Shown here: one piece after another, positions 1 to 6,580 of the stretch
Position numbering within the stretch: position 1 is the stretch's first letter
How the letters are laid out: each line of letters begins with the position of its first letter
Source: Hydrogenophaga sp.
Lineage (GTDB): Bacteria > Pseudomonadota > Gammaproteobacteria > Burkholderiales > Burkholderiaceae_C
NCBI GenBank assembly: GCA_018335615.1
Contig: JAGXRS010000401.1
Span: 1-12,512 of the forward strand
Direction: 5' to 3'
Length of the DNA stretch: 12,512 nucleotides
Notes under the pieces: model-generated
Told to the model about the DNA's origin: nothing
The model's input: only the letters and a program-made list of their open reading frames with translations
The model's database searches: none
Translations under genes and position numbers: made by a program

Positions 1-828
1 GGCGACATGGCCAAGGCCGAAGAGCTGCTGCGCGTCAAGCTCGGCACCAAGGCCGGCAAGGCCGCCAGCCGTGTCACGGCCGAAGGCGTGATCACCAGCT
101 TCGTCAATGGCTCCACCGGTGCCGTGATGGAAGTCAACTGCGAAACCGACTTCGTCACCAAGAACGACAGCTTCCTGGCGCTGGCCAATGCCGCTGCCCA
201 GCTCGCGGCCGAGCACAACCCGGCCGACGTGGCAGCCCTGGGCGCGCTGCCCTACAGCCAGGACGGCTTTGGCCCCACCCTGGAAGACGTGCGCAAGGGC
301 CTGATCGGCAAGATCGGCGAGAACATGAGCTTCCGCCGCTTCCAGCGTTACAGCGGCAGCGACAAGCTCGCCACCTACCTGCACGGCACCCGCATCGGCG
401 TGGTGGTGGCCTATGAAGGCGACGATGTCGCCGCCAAGGACACCGCGATGCACATCGCGGCCATGAAGCCCGTCTCGCTGACCAGCGCCGACGTGCCCGC
501 CGAGTTCATCGAGCGCGAGCGCTCGGTGGCCACGGCCAAGGCCGACGAAGCCAACAAGGAACTCGTGGCCGCCGGCAAGCCAGCCCAGAGCGCCGAGATC
601 GTCGCCAAGCGCATCGACGGCGCCGTCCAGAAGTACCTGAAGGAAGTCTCGCTGTTCAACCAGCCCTTCGTGAAAAACGACAAGCAGACCGTTGAGCAGA
701 TGCTCAAGGCCTCGGGCACCACGGTCAAGTCGTTCACGCTGTACGTCGTGGGCGAAGGCATCGAGAAGAAGGTCGACGACTTCGCCGCTGAAGTCGCCGC
801 CCAGGTGGCCGCTGCACAAGGCGCCTGA
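1..828 (+). CDS. tsf: Elongation factor Ts, 5' truncated by window edge
   Basis: Guanine-nucleotide exchange factor that releases GDP from EF-Tu so it can be recharged with GTP during translation; cytoplasmic. The reading frame is open from base 1, and the first in-frame ATG (base 7) lies inside the conserved stretch DMAKAEELLRVKLG, so it is an internal methionine and the true start is upstream of the window. About 275 residues are visible. The conserved CETDFV motif of the Ts core falls at visible residues 47-52; the equivalent E. coli Asp-Phe pair is at 80-81, so roughly 30 N-terminal residues (the EF-Tu-binding N-terminal domain) are missing. The remainder covers the core subdomains and the helical C-terminal part. 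rpsB is expected immediately upstream, as in most bacteria, but is not in view. The gene ends with TGA and is followed by a terminator-like hairpin. Confidence 0.97.
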   Translation, partial: GDMAKAEELLRVKLGTKAGKAASRVTAEGVITSFVNGSTGAVMEVNCETDFVTKNDSFLALANAAAQLAAEHNPADVAALGALPYSQDGFGPTLEDVRKGLIGKIGENMSFRRFQRYSGSDKLATYLHGTRIGVVVAYEGDDVAAKDTAMHIAAMKPVSLTSADVPAEFIERERSVATAKADEANKELVAAGKPAQSAEIVAKRIDGAVQKYLKEVSLFNQPFVKNDKQTVEQMLKASGTTVKSFTLYVVGEGIEKKVDDFAAEVAAQVAAAQGA

Positions 829-865
829 TTCCGGGCTGGGCCTGTCCAGCGCTTTTGCTGACTGA

Positions 866-898
866 GACGACGGGCCGCAAGGCCCGTTGTCTTGTGTG
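866..898 (+). terminator. Probable intrinsic terminator after tsf
   Basis: An 11-bp stem pairs 866-876 with 881-891 (one G-U pair) around a GCAA loop, a stable GNRA tetraloop. It starts 37 bases after the tsf stop. The downstream tract TTGTGTGG is only moderately U-rich, so termination may be partial. Its position suggests it closes the rpsB-tsf transcript before pyrH. Confidence 0.55.
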
Positions 899-954
899 GA
901 CCTGGCCGGTGGGGCGAGCGTGACCACAGGGCCTTGACCGGCACATCGGTACAC

Positions 955-982
955 TTGACCTTTGTGCGATTTGTTATTTGAT
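955..982 (+). promoter_or_regulatory. Candidate sigma-70-type promoter for pyrH
   Basis: TTGACC (955-960) resembles a -35 box, and TTTGAT (977-982) after a 16-base spacer is a weak -10 match (4 of 6). A second TTGACC lies at 934-939 without a good partner. The only AT-rich patch in the tsf-pyrH gap (961-985) overlaps the -10 site. A promoter here would leave a very short leader before the pyrH ATG at 999, which lowers confidence. The rest of the 829-998 gap holds the tsf terminator and nothing else I recognise. Confidence 0.3.
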
Positions 983-986
983 TTCC

Positions 987-992
987 AGAGAG
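987..992 (+). promoter_or_regulatory. Ribosome binding site of pyrH
   Basis: AGAGAG lies 6 bases before the ATG at 999 and decides the start. The reading frame is open further upstream to a TTG at 978, but that start has no Shine-Dalgarno sequence and would add residues that are not typical of PyrH. Confidence 0.6.
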
Positions 993-998
993 TTGCCC

Positions 999-1709
999 AT
1001 GCCCGCTTACAAACGGATCCTGCTGAAGTTGTCAGGTGAAGCCCTGATGGGCGACGATGCCTTCGGCATCAACCGCGCCACCATCGTGCGCATCGTCGAA
1101 GAGATTGCCGAAGTCACCCGCCTGGGCGTGGAAGTCGCCGTCGTCATCGGTGGCGGCAACATTTTCCGTGGCGTGGCGGGTGGATCGGTGGGCATGGACC
1201 GCGCGACGGCCGATTACATGGGCATGCTGGCCACGGTGATGAACTCGCTCGCCCTGGCCGATTCGATGAACAAGGCGGGCATCGTCGCCCGCGTCATGTC
1301 GGCCATTGCCATCGAGCAGGTGGTCGAGCCCTATGTGCGCCCCAAGGCCCTGCAGTACCTCGAAGAGGGCAAGGTGGTGGTGTTTGCCGCCGGTACCGGC
1401 AACCCCTTCTTCACCACCGACACTGCCGCAGCCCTGCGCGGCGCCGAGATCGGCGCCGAGATCGTGCTCAAGGCCACGAAGGTGGACGGTGTCTACACCG
1501 CCGACCCCCACAAGGACGCGTCGGCCACACGCTACGCCACCATCTCGTTCGACGAGGCCATGGCCCGCAACCTGCAGGTGATGGACGCTACCGCGTTCGC
1601 CCTGTGCCGCGACCAGAAGCTGCCCGTCAAGGTGTTTTCGATCTTCAAGCCGGGCGCCCTGCGCAATGTGGTGCTGGGCGGCGACGAAGGCACCCTGGTC
1701 CACGTCTGA
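999..1709 (+). CDS. pyrH: Uridylate kinase (UMP kinase)
   Basis: Phosphorylates UMP to UDP with ATP in pyrimidine nucleotide synthesis; bacterial PyrH is a hexameric member of the amino-acid-kinase fold and is regulated by GTP and UTP. The product is 236 residues, the usual family length. Visible landmarks: KLSGEALMG at 10-18 (phosphate-binding N-terminal segment), GGGNIFRG at 51-58, DRATADYMGMLATVMNSLAL at 67-86 (UMP-binding and hexamer region), GTGNPFFTTDTAA at 132-144 and VDGVYTADP at 162-170 (nucleotide binding). I chose the ATG at 999 because of its AGAGAG site and because MPAYKRILLKLSG is a typical family N-terminus. It lies 170 bases after tsf, behind a probable terminator, and 35 bases before frr, so pyrH and frr are probably co-transcribed. 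Confidence 0.97.
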   Translation: MPAYKRILLKLSGEALMGDDAFGINRATIVRIVEEIAEVTRLGVEVAVVIGGGNIFRGVAGGSVGMDRATADYMGMLATVMNSLALADSMNKAGIVARVMSAIAIEQVVEPYVRPKALQYLEEGKVVVFAAGTGNPFFTTDTAAALRGAEIGAEIVLKATKVDGVYTADPHKDASATRYATISFDEAMARNLQVMDATAFALCRDQKLPVKVFSIFKPGALRNVVLGGDEGTLVHV

Positions 1710-1723
1710 TGCCGCCGGGCATC
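1708..1723 (+). other. Stem-loop over the pyrH stop codon
   Basis: GATGCC (1708-1713) pairs with GGCATC (1718-1723) around a GCCG loop, placing the last two bases of the pyrH stop codon inside the stem. No T-run follows (GCCATTTATTG), so it does not look like an intrinsic terminator. It ends 10 bases before the frr Shine-Dalgarno sequence. It could be an RNA stability element or chance; short hairpins are common in sequence this GC-rich. Confidence 0.35.
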
Positions 1724-1733
1724 GCCATTTATT

Positions 1734-1739
1734 GAGGAG
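1734..1739 (+). promoter_or_regulatory. Strong ribosome binding site of frr
   Basis: GAGGAG, 5 bases before the frr ATG, is the best Shine-Dalgarno match in the window. It stands out because most other genes here have no recognisable one. Confidence 0.8.
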
Positions 1740-1744
1740 CATTC

Positions 1745-2305
1745 ATGAGCACCGCCGAGATCCGCCAGACCGCCGAGCACAAGATGCAGCAGTCGCTGGA
1801 AGCCCTGAAGAACAGCCTGTCGCGCGTGCGCACCGGCCGGCCCAATCCGCAATTGCTCGACACCGTGCATGTGGACTATTACGGGTCCATGCTGCCGCTG
1901 TCGCAGGTGGCCAACCTCACGCTGCTGGACGCCCGCACCATCGGTGTTGCGCCCTGGGAAAAAGGCATGGGCGCCAAGATCGAGAAGGCCATTCGCGAGT
2001 CCGACCTGGGCCTGAACCCGTCGAGTCAGGGCGACCTGATCCGCGTGCCCATGCCGCCCATGACCGAGGAGCGCCGCAAGGAGCTCACCAAGGTGGTGCG
2101 AAACGAAGGTGAAGCCGCCAAGATTGCGATCCGCAACCTGCGCCGCGACGCCAACGAAGCGGTGAAGAAGCTGGTGAAAGAGAAGCTGGCCTCGGAAGAC
2201 GACGAGCGCCGTTCGCAGGACGACGTGCAAAAGCTGACCGACCGCATGATCACCGAAGTGGACCGTCTGGTGGCCTCCAAGGAACAGGACATCATGGCGG
2301 TCTGA
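1745..2305 (+). CDS. frr: Ribosome recycling factor
   Basis: Works with EF-G (and IF3) to split the post-termination ribosome so that subunits can be reused. The product is 186 residues, the family norm. Domain I, the long three-helix bundle, is formed by about residues 1-30 and 105-186; domain II, the small beta-rich domain, spans about 31-104. Conserved stretches are RVRTGRPNPQLLD (27-39), the LIRVPMPPMTEERRKEL segment (98-114) that enters the return helix, RNLRRDANE (130-138) with arginines that contact 23S rRNA, and EDDERRSQDDVQKLTD (151-166). The start follows a strong GAGGAG site. The gene sits between pyrH and uppS with 35-base gaps on each side. Nothing unusual is seen in the protein. 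Confidence 0.98.
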   Translation: MSTAEIRQTAEHKMQQSLEALKNSLSRVRTGRPNPQLLDTVHVDYYGSMLPLSQVANLTLLDARTIGVAPWEKGMGAKIEKAIRESDLGLNPSSQGDLIRVPMPPMTEERRKELTKVVRNEGEAAKIAIRNLRRDANEAVKKLVKEKLASEDDERRSQDDVQKLTDRMITEVDRLVASKEQDIMAV

Positions 2306-2340
2306 GGCAGCACCAGCAGCCCAACCCTCCTGACGAGTCC

Positions 2341-3111
2341 ATGGCCGATCCCTTTCTTCCGGAAAACCCAGCGCCCGCCGGTCTGCCCAGCCACGTCGCC
2401 ATCGTGATGGATGGCAATGGTCGCTGGGCGCAGAAACGCTGGCTTCCGCGTGTGGCGGGGCACAAGCAGGGGGCGGACGCCTTGCGGCGCGTGGTCCGGT
2501 CGTGCGCGCGCTCTGGCATCACCGCGCTGACGGTGTTTGCCTTCTCTTCCGAAAACTGGAAGCGACCGGTTGAGGAGGTCGCTGGCCTGATGGAGCTGCT
2601 GCTGAAGGCGCTCTCCCGTGAAGGGCCCACGCTGAAAGAGAACGGTATTCGGCTGTATTTCCCCGGCGACCGCAGTGGCCTTCCGGCCAAGGTGGTGAAG
2701 GGCATCGAAGCCGCCGAGCAGGATACCGCGCACAACCGGCGCATGGCCCTGAACGTGTGTTTCAACTACGGCGGGCGCTGGGACATTGTGCAGGCGGCCC
2801 GTGTGCTGGCCGCGCGGGGAGAGGACATCAATGAAGCGAGCCTGTCGCGGCACACCGCCCTGGCCCATGTGGGCGACCCGGACCTGTTGATCCGCACCGG
2901 TGGCGAGTGCCGCATCAGCAACTTCTTGCTCTGGCAGTCGGCCTACACCGAGTTGTATTTCACCGAATGCCTCTGGCCCGACTTCGACGAGGCCGCGTTG
3001 GTGCAGGCACTGGCCGACTATGCCGGGCGCGAGCGCCGCTTCGGGCAGACCTCGGCTCAACGTGGCGCGCCAGAGCCGCTGCCAGCCACCGTGGCCCAGC
3101 GCCATGCTTAA
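2341..3111 (+). CDS. uppS: Isoprenyl transferase (undecaprenyl diphosphate synthase)
   Basis: Cis-prenyltransferase that condenses isopentenyl diphosphate units onto farnesyl diphosphate to give C55 undecaprenyl diphosphate, the lipid carrier for peptidoglycan and O-antigen. The product is 256 residues (E. coli 253). Landmarks: MDGNGRWA at 23-30 with the catalytic Asp24, FAFSSENWKRP at 67-76, GDRSGLP at 109-115, LNVCFNYGGRWDI at 137-149, and RTGGECRISNFLLWQ at 185-199 carrying the diphosphate-binding arginines, followed by a conserved ELYFTECLWPDF segment at 204-215. The last 20 or so residues (after ERRFG) are an unconserved Pro/Ala/Arg tail. No clear Shine-Dalgarno sequence precedes the ATG (GACGAG is weak), and no better start exists before the catalytic motif. 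The 3' end overlaps cdsA by 8 bases, so the two are probably translationally coupled. Confidence 0.96.
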   Translation: MADPFLPENPAPAGLPSHVAIVMDGNGRWAQKRWLPRVAGHKQGADALRRVVRSCARSGITALTVFAFSSENWKRPVEEVAGLMELLLKALSREGPTLKENGIRLYFPGDRSGLPAKVVKGIEAAEQDTAHNRRMALNVCFNYGGRWDIVQAARVLAARGEDINEASLSRHTALAHVGDPDLLIRTGGECRISNFLLWQSAYTELYFTECLWPDFDEAALVQALADYAGRERRFGQTSAQRGAPEPLPATVAQRHA

Positions 3112-3937
3112 GCAGCGCGTCATCACGGCCCTGGTGCTGCTGGCCTTTCTGCTGCCCGCCCTGTTTCATTCTGCGGTTGAACCGTTTGCCATGCTCACGC
3201 TGTTGCTCATCGTGGGTGGCGGATGGGAATGGGGGCGCCTCAATGGTTGCCAATCCCGCGTGTCTCTGGCGCTGGGCGTGGGCCTGGGCGCTGCGCTCGG
3301 TGCTTTCTGGTGGGCCGGCGGTCTGGATCAGTCGTGGCGTGGCCTCTGGTTGTTCATCGGCGTCGTGTGGGTCTTGCTGGCGGTGGTGATGTTGCGACGC
3401 GGTGTGCCGGGTTGGAGCGCCTGGCCTGCCTCGATCCGCCTGTGGCTGGGCCTGTTGCTGATCGGCTGCGCCTGGCTGGCGCTGGTGCAGGCGCGCCAGC
3501 TGGGTCTCGGTTTCCTGCTGTCTGTGCTGACCTTGGTCTGGATGGCGGACATCGCAGCCTACGCGGGGGGCAAAGCGCTGGGTCGCCGCAAGCTCGCCCC
3601 GTCCATCAGCCCCGGCAAGAGCTGGGAAGGTGCGGTGAGCGGTTTTGTGGGTGTGTGCCTGCTGGCGGGTGGCTGGCTCTGGGCCGAGCACCTGGGCTGG
3701 GCCGATGGCACCAGTCTGTATGCGCGGCTGTGGTCCAGCGGGCCCCCATTCGCCGCAGCTGCTCTGGTATTCCTTGTCTGCATGAGCGTCGTGGGCGACC
3801 TGATCGAGTCGCTCGTCAAGCGCAGCGCGGGTGTCAAGGACTCCAGCCAGCTGCTGCCCGGTCACGGTGGCGTGCTGGACCGTGTTGACGCGCTCTTGCC
3901 CGTGCTGCCACTGGCCATGATGCTGGCCACTTTCTGA
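3104..3937 (+). CDS. cdsA: Phosphatidate cytidylyltransferase (CDP-diacylglycerol synthase)
   Basis: Integral inner-membrane enzyme that converts phosphatidic acid and CTP to CDP-diacylglycerol, the precursor of the major phospholipids. The product is 277 residues and very hydrophobic, with about seven or eight likely membrane segments (for example near 7-22, 28-40, 54-70, 80-97, 112-128, 136-153, 178-193, 215-231). The family signature lies at residues 236-262: S236, K239-R240, K245-D246, H254-G255-G256, D259-R260 and D262, all present. A second conserved patch is DIAAYAGGKALGRRKLAPSI (149-168) with SPGKSWEG (169-176). The ATG at 3104 lies inside the end of uppS; the frame is open further upstream, but that region translates to a non-homologous shadow, so the overlapping start MLKQRVITAL is preferred. 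Initiation is probably coupled to uppS translation. dxr follows after 4 bases. Confidence 0.96.
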   Translation: MLKQRVITALVLLAFLLPALFHSAVEPFAMLTLLLIVGGGWEWGRLNGCQSRVSLALGVGLGAALGAFWWAGGLDQSWRGLWLFIGVVWVLLAVVMLRRGVPGWSAWPASIRLWLGLLLIGCAWLALVQARQLGLGFLLSVLTLVWMADIAAYAGGKALGRRKLAPSISPGKSWEGAVSGFVGVCLLAGGWLWAEHLGWADGTSLYARLWSSGPPFAAAALVFLVCMSVVGDLIESLVKRSAGVKDSSQLLPGHGGVLDRVDALLPVLPLAMMLATF

Positions 3938-3941
3938 ACCC

Positions 3942-5126
3942 ATGACCTCCATTCAATTCGTTACTGTTCTCGGCTCAACGGGTTCGATCGGCACCAGCAC
4001 CCTGGATGTGCTGGCACGCCACCCCGAGCGCTTCTCCGTGTTCGCGCTGACCGCCGCCACGCAGGTGGACCTGCTGCTGGCCCAGTGCCAGCGGTTTTCT
4101 CCTCGGTACGCCGTGATGGCGAGCGAGGTGCATGCGCAGCAACTGGCAGGGCGTGTGCGCGAGTTGGGCCTGTCGGTGGAAGTGCTCAGCGGAGAGCAGG
4201 CCCTCTGCGACGTCAGCACCGATGCGGCGGTGGATGCGGTGATGGCCGCCATCGTGGGCGCAGCCGGGCTCGCACCCTGCCTGGCCGCCGCCCGGGCCGG
4301 CAAGAAACTGCTCCTGGCGAACAAGGAGGCGCTGGTGGTGGGCGGCGATCTGTTCATGGACGCGGTGCGCGCCGGGGGCGCCACCTTGTTGCCCATCGAC
4401 AGCGAGCATTCGGCGATTTTCCAGTCCTTGCCTGAAGATCCGGCCACCTGGGCGCGGCGCGTCCACAAGATTGTGCTCACCGCCTCGGGCGGCCCGTTTC
4501 GCACACGCGATCCCGCCTCCCTGGCGGCGGTGACGCCCCAGCAGGCCTGTGCGCACCCCAACTGGGTCATGGGCCGCAAGATCTCGGTCGATTCGGCCAC
4601 CATGATGAACAAGGCGCTGGAGGTGATCGAGGCGCGCTATCTGTTCGGCCTGGCGCCCGCGCAGATCGAGGTGGTGATCCATCCCCAGAGCGTCATCCAC
4701 TCGATGGTGCAGTATGTCGACCAGTCCATCGTGGCGCAGCTTGGGACGCCCGACATGCGGGTGCCGATTGCTTACGGTCTCTCATGGCCCGAACGCATCG
4801 CGTCCGGCGCGGCAGCCCTGGATTTCGCCACGCTGGGTGCGCTGACGTTCGAGCAGCCCGACGACCAGCGGTTTCCCGGGCTGCGACTGGCCTGGGAGGC
4901 GCTGGAAGGCCCGGCCGGCACCACGGCCGTGCTCAACGCGGCCAATGAAGTGGCCGTGGCGGCGTTTCTGGACGAGCGCCTGCGCTTTGACCAGATCCAC
5001 GCGGTCAACCGTGCAACTTTGAGCGCCTTGTCGCCCTCCAAGCCGCAGTCGCTGGTCGATTTGCTGGCCATCGACGCCGAAGCGCGTGCCGTGTCCACAG
5101 CAGAGGTCCGGCGCCTGCGGCGGTGA
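3942..5126 (+). CDS. dxr: 1-deoxy-D-xylulose 5-phosphate reductoisomerase
   Basis: Second step of the methylerythritol phosphate pathway: rearranges and reduces DXP to MEP with NADPH and a divalent metal; the target of fosmidomycin. The product is 394 residues, the usual length. The N-terminal Rossmann motif GSTGSIG is at 11-17, ANKEALV at 126-132, and the metal site comprises Asp153 and Glu155 (PIDSEHSAIF, 151-160) with Glu227 in MNKALEVIEAR (222-232). NWVMGRKISVDSATMMN (207-223) forms the substrate-binding region, and the C-terminal helical domain runs from about 290. All catalytic residues are present. It starts 4 bases after cdsA with no Shine-Dalgarno sequence, implying coupled translation. 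In E. coli dxr lies directly after frr; here it lies after cdsA. It supplies the isoprenoid units that UppS uses. The last codons form one arm of a predicted RNA structure. Confidence 0.98.
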   Translation: MTSIQFVTVLGSTGSIGTSTLDVLARHPERFSVFALTAATQVDLLLAQCQRFSPRYAVMASEVHAQQLAGRVRELGLSVEVLSGEQALCDVSTDAAVDAVMAAIVGAAGLAPCLAAARAGKKLLLANKEALVVGGDLFMDAVRAGGATLLPIDSEHSAIFQSLPEDPATWARRVHKIVLTASGGPFRTRDPASLAAVTPQQACAHPNWVMGRKISVDSATMMNKALEVIEARYLFGLAPAQIEVVIHPQSVIHSMVQYVDQSIVAQLGTPDMRVPIAYGLSWPERIASGAAALDFATLGALTFEQPDDQRFPGLRLAWEALEGPAGTTAVLNAANEVAVAAFLDERLRFDQIHAVNRATLSALSPSKPQSLVDLLAIDAEARAVSTAEVRRLRR

Positions 5127-5187
5127 TGGCACGGCACGGTGCCAGCGCCGCGTGATCTCTTCGCCCCTGCCGCAGGCCTGATTTTTT
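5113..5187 (+). terminator. Branched stem plus T6 at dxr end: possible terminator or attenuator
   Basis: Bases 5113-5123 (the last dxr sense codons) pair with 5167-5177 in an 11-bp stem that has a single G-U pair. The enclosed loop contains a second hairpin, TGGCAC (5127-5132) with GTGCCA (5139-5144). Four bases after the outer stem comes T6 (5182-5187). A smaller hairpin, CCTG/CAGG (5166-5169 with 5173-5176), would compete with the outer stem. The 76-base dxr-rseP gap holds this structure and the rseP leader. Whether it terminates, attenuates or merely protects RNA is inference; it may reduce read-through from dxr into rseP. Confidence 0.4.
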
Positions 5188-5202
5188 CGAACCGGTTTCC
5201 CC

Positions 5203-6567
5203 ATGCTCACACTCGTTGCCTTTGTCGTTGCCCTGGGCCTGTTGATCGCGGTGCATGAATATGGGCACTACCGCGTGGCCGTGGCCTGCGGCGTGAAGGT
5301 GCTGCGGTTTTCGATCGGCTTTGGCAAGCCGCTGCTGAGCTGGCGTCGCAAGGACAGCCCGACCGAATTTGTGCTGTGCGCGCTACCGCTGGGCGGCTAC
5401 GTGCGCATGCTCGACGAGCGGGAAGCCCCGGTGGACGCCTCGGAGCGCCACCTGGCTTTCAACAACCAGCCCTTGCGCGCGCGCGCCGCCATCGTCGCCG
5501 CCGGCCCGGCCGCCAACCTGTTGCTGGCCGTGGCCCTGTATGCCATCGTCAACTGGAGCGGTGTGGAGGAGCCCAGGCCGGTGCTCGGCAGTCCGGTGAC
5601 GGCCTCCATCGCCGAGCGCGCCGGGCTGGTGGGCGGAGAGTGGGTCGCACAGACCACGGTGGGTGATGCGGCGCCAGTCGATGTGGTGTCGTTTGAAGAT
5701 TTTCGCTGGCGCCTGACGCAGGCCGCTCTCTCGGGGGACGACCTGACGGTTTGGGTCTCGGCGGACGAGGGTGGGCCGGCGCGCCCGGTCGAACTCCGGC
5801 TCAGCGAACTCGACGTGCGCGAGGCCGACGCCAGCCTGTTCCAGCGCATCGGCATCGTCGGCCCCTGGACCGCTCCGGTGGTCGGGGACGTGATGGACGG
5901 CGGGGCTGCTGCGCAGGCCGGCCTGCGCGCAGGCGATGTGGTGCGCCGTGTCGATGGTCATCCCGTTGGCGATGGCCAGCGCCTGCGGCAGTTGATCCGC
6001 GGTGGCGTGGGCGCGGGTGGCGCGCGCGTGGAACAGACGTGGACCATCGAGCGGGCGGGGCAGTCGCTGACGCTCGTCGTGAGTCCCGCACCTGAGCAAC
6101 AGGCGGGCGCCTGGGTGGGCCGCGTGGGCGCCTACATCGGGGCCGCCCCGGCCATGGAGACGGTGCGCCGGGGGCCGGTGGACGGCTTTACCCAGGGTGT
6201 GGTGCGCACGGCCGAGGTGTCATGGCTCACGCTGAAGATGATGGGCCGCATGGTGATCGGCGAAGCCTCGTTGAAAAACCTCAGCGGCCCGCTCACGATT
6301 GCCGACTACGCCGGCAAGTCCGCCAGCCTGGGCGTCACCTCCTACCTGCTTTTCCTGGCGCTGATCAGCGTCAGCCTGGGCGTGCTGAACCTGCTCCCCC
6401 TGCCGGTCTTGGACGGCGGGCACCTGATGTATTATCTTTGGGAGGGTGTGACCGGGCGCAGTGTCTCTGATGTCTGGATGGAGCGCCTGCAGCGCGGGGG
6501 TGTCGTGATCTTGCTGGCACTCATGTCCGTCGCCTTGTTCAATGATGTGGCCCGCTTGGCCGGCTGA
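5203..6567 (+). CDS. rseP: Site-2 protease RseP, inner-membrane zinc metalloprotease
   Basis: Intramembrane protease that, in E. coli, makes the second cut in the anti-sigma factor RseA to release sigma E under envelope stress, and also clears remnant signal peptides. The product is 454 residues, normal for the family. The zinc motif HEYGH is at 18-22 in the first membrane segment, LPLGGYVRML at 61-70, a second membrane segment around 94-116, two PDZ domains at about 123-218 and 222-312 (the second with GGAAAQAGLRAGDVVRRVDG at 233-252), and a C-terminal membrane region with NLLPLPVLDGG (396-406) in which Asp404 is the third metal ligand. The start is the only ATG that keeps the zinc-site helix intact. 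There is no Shine-Dalgarno sequence; the leader is U- and C-rich. bamA follows after 13 bases, a pairing common in proteobacteria. Confidence 0.97.
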   Translation: MLTLVAFVVALGLLIAVHEYGHYRVAVACGVKVLRFSIGFGKPLLSWRRKDSPTEFVLCALPLGGYVRMLDEREAPVDASERHLAFNNQPLRARAAIVAAGPAANLLLAVALYAIVNWSGVEEPRPVLGSPVTASIAERAGLVGGEWVAQTTVGDAAPVDVVSFEDFRWRLTQAALSGDDLTVWVSADEGGPARPVELRLSELDVREADASLFQRIGIVGPWTAPVVGDVMDGGAAAQAGLRAGDVVRRVDGHPVGDGQRLRQLIRGGVGAGGARVEQTWTIERAGQSLTLVVSPAPEQQAGAWVGRVGAYIGAAPAMETVRRGPVDGFTQGVVRTAEVSWLTLKMMGRMVIGEASLKNLSGPLTIADYAGKSASLGVTSYLLFLALISVSLGVLNLLPLPVLDGGHLMYYLWEGVTGRSVSDVWMERLQRGGVVILLALMSVALFNDVARLAG

Positions 6568-6580
6568 ACCTTTTTCCCCC

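Noticed and set aside
1666..2112. Plus-strand frame overlapping pyrH and frr (148 aa)
   Set aside because: An Arg/Ala/His-rich shadow in another frame of frr, with no domain and no start signal.
2026..3952. Long minus-strand open frames (366 aa at 2026-3126 and 330 aa at 2960-3952)
   Set aside because: They lie wholly antisense to frr, uppS and cdsA, have low-complexity His/Arg/Gln/Ala-rich products and no recognisable domain. High GC makes long antisense frames common.
5180..5202. Sigma-E-type promoter upstream of rseP
   Set aside because: GAACCGG only partly resembles the GGAACTT -35 element, and it lies too close to the ATG to leave room for a -10 box.
6407..6435. TATTAT with an upstream TTGGAC inside rseP, as a promoter for bamA
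   Set aside because: The -10-like box encodes the conserved Tyr-Tyr after the LDG motif, the -35 match is only 3 of 6, and the spacing is 15 bases.
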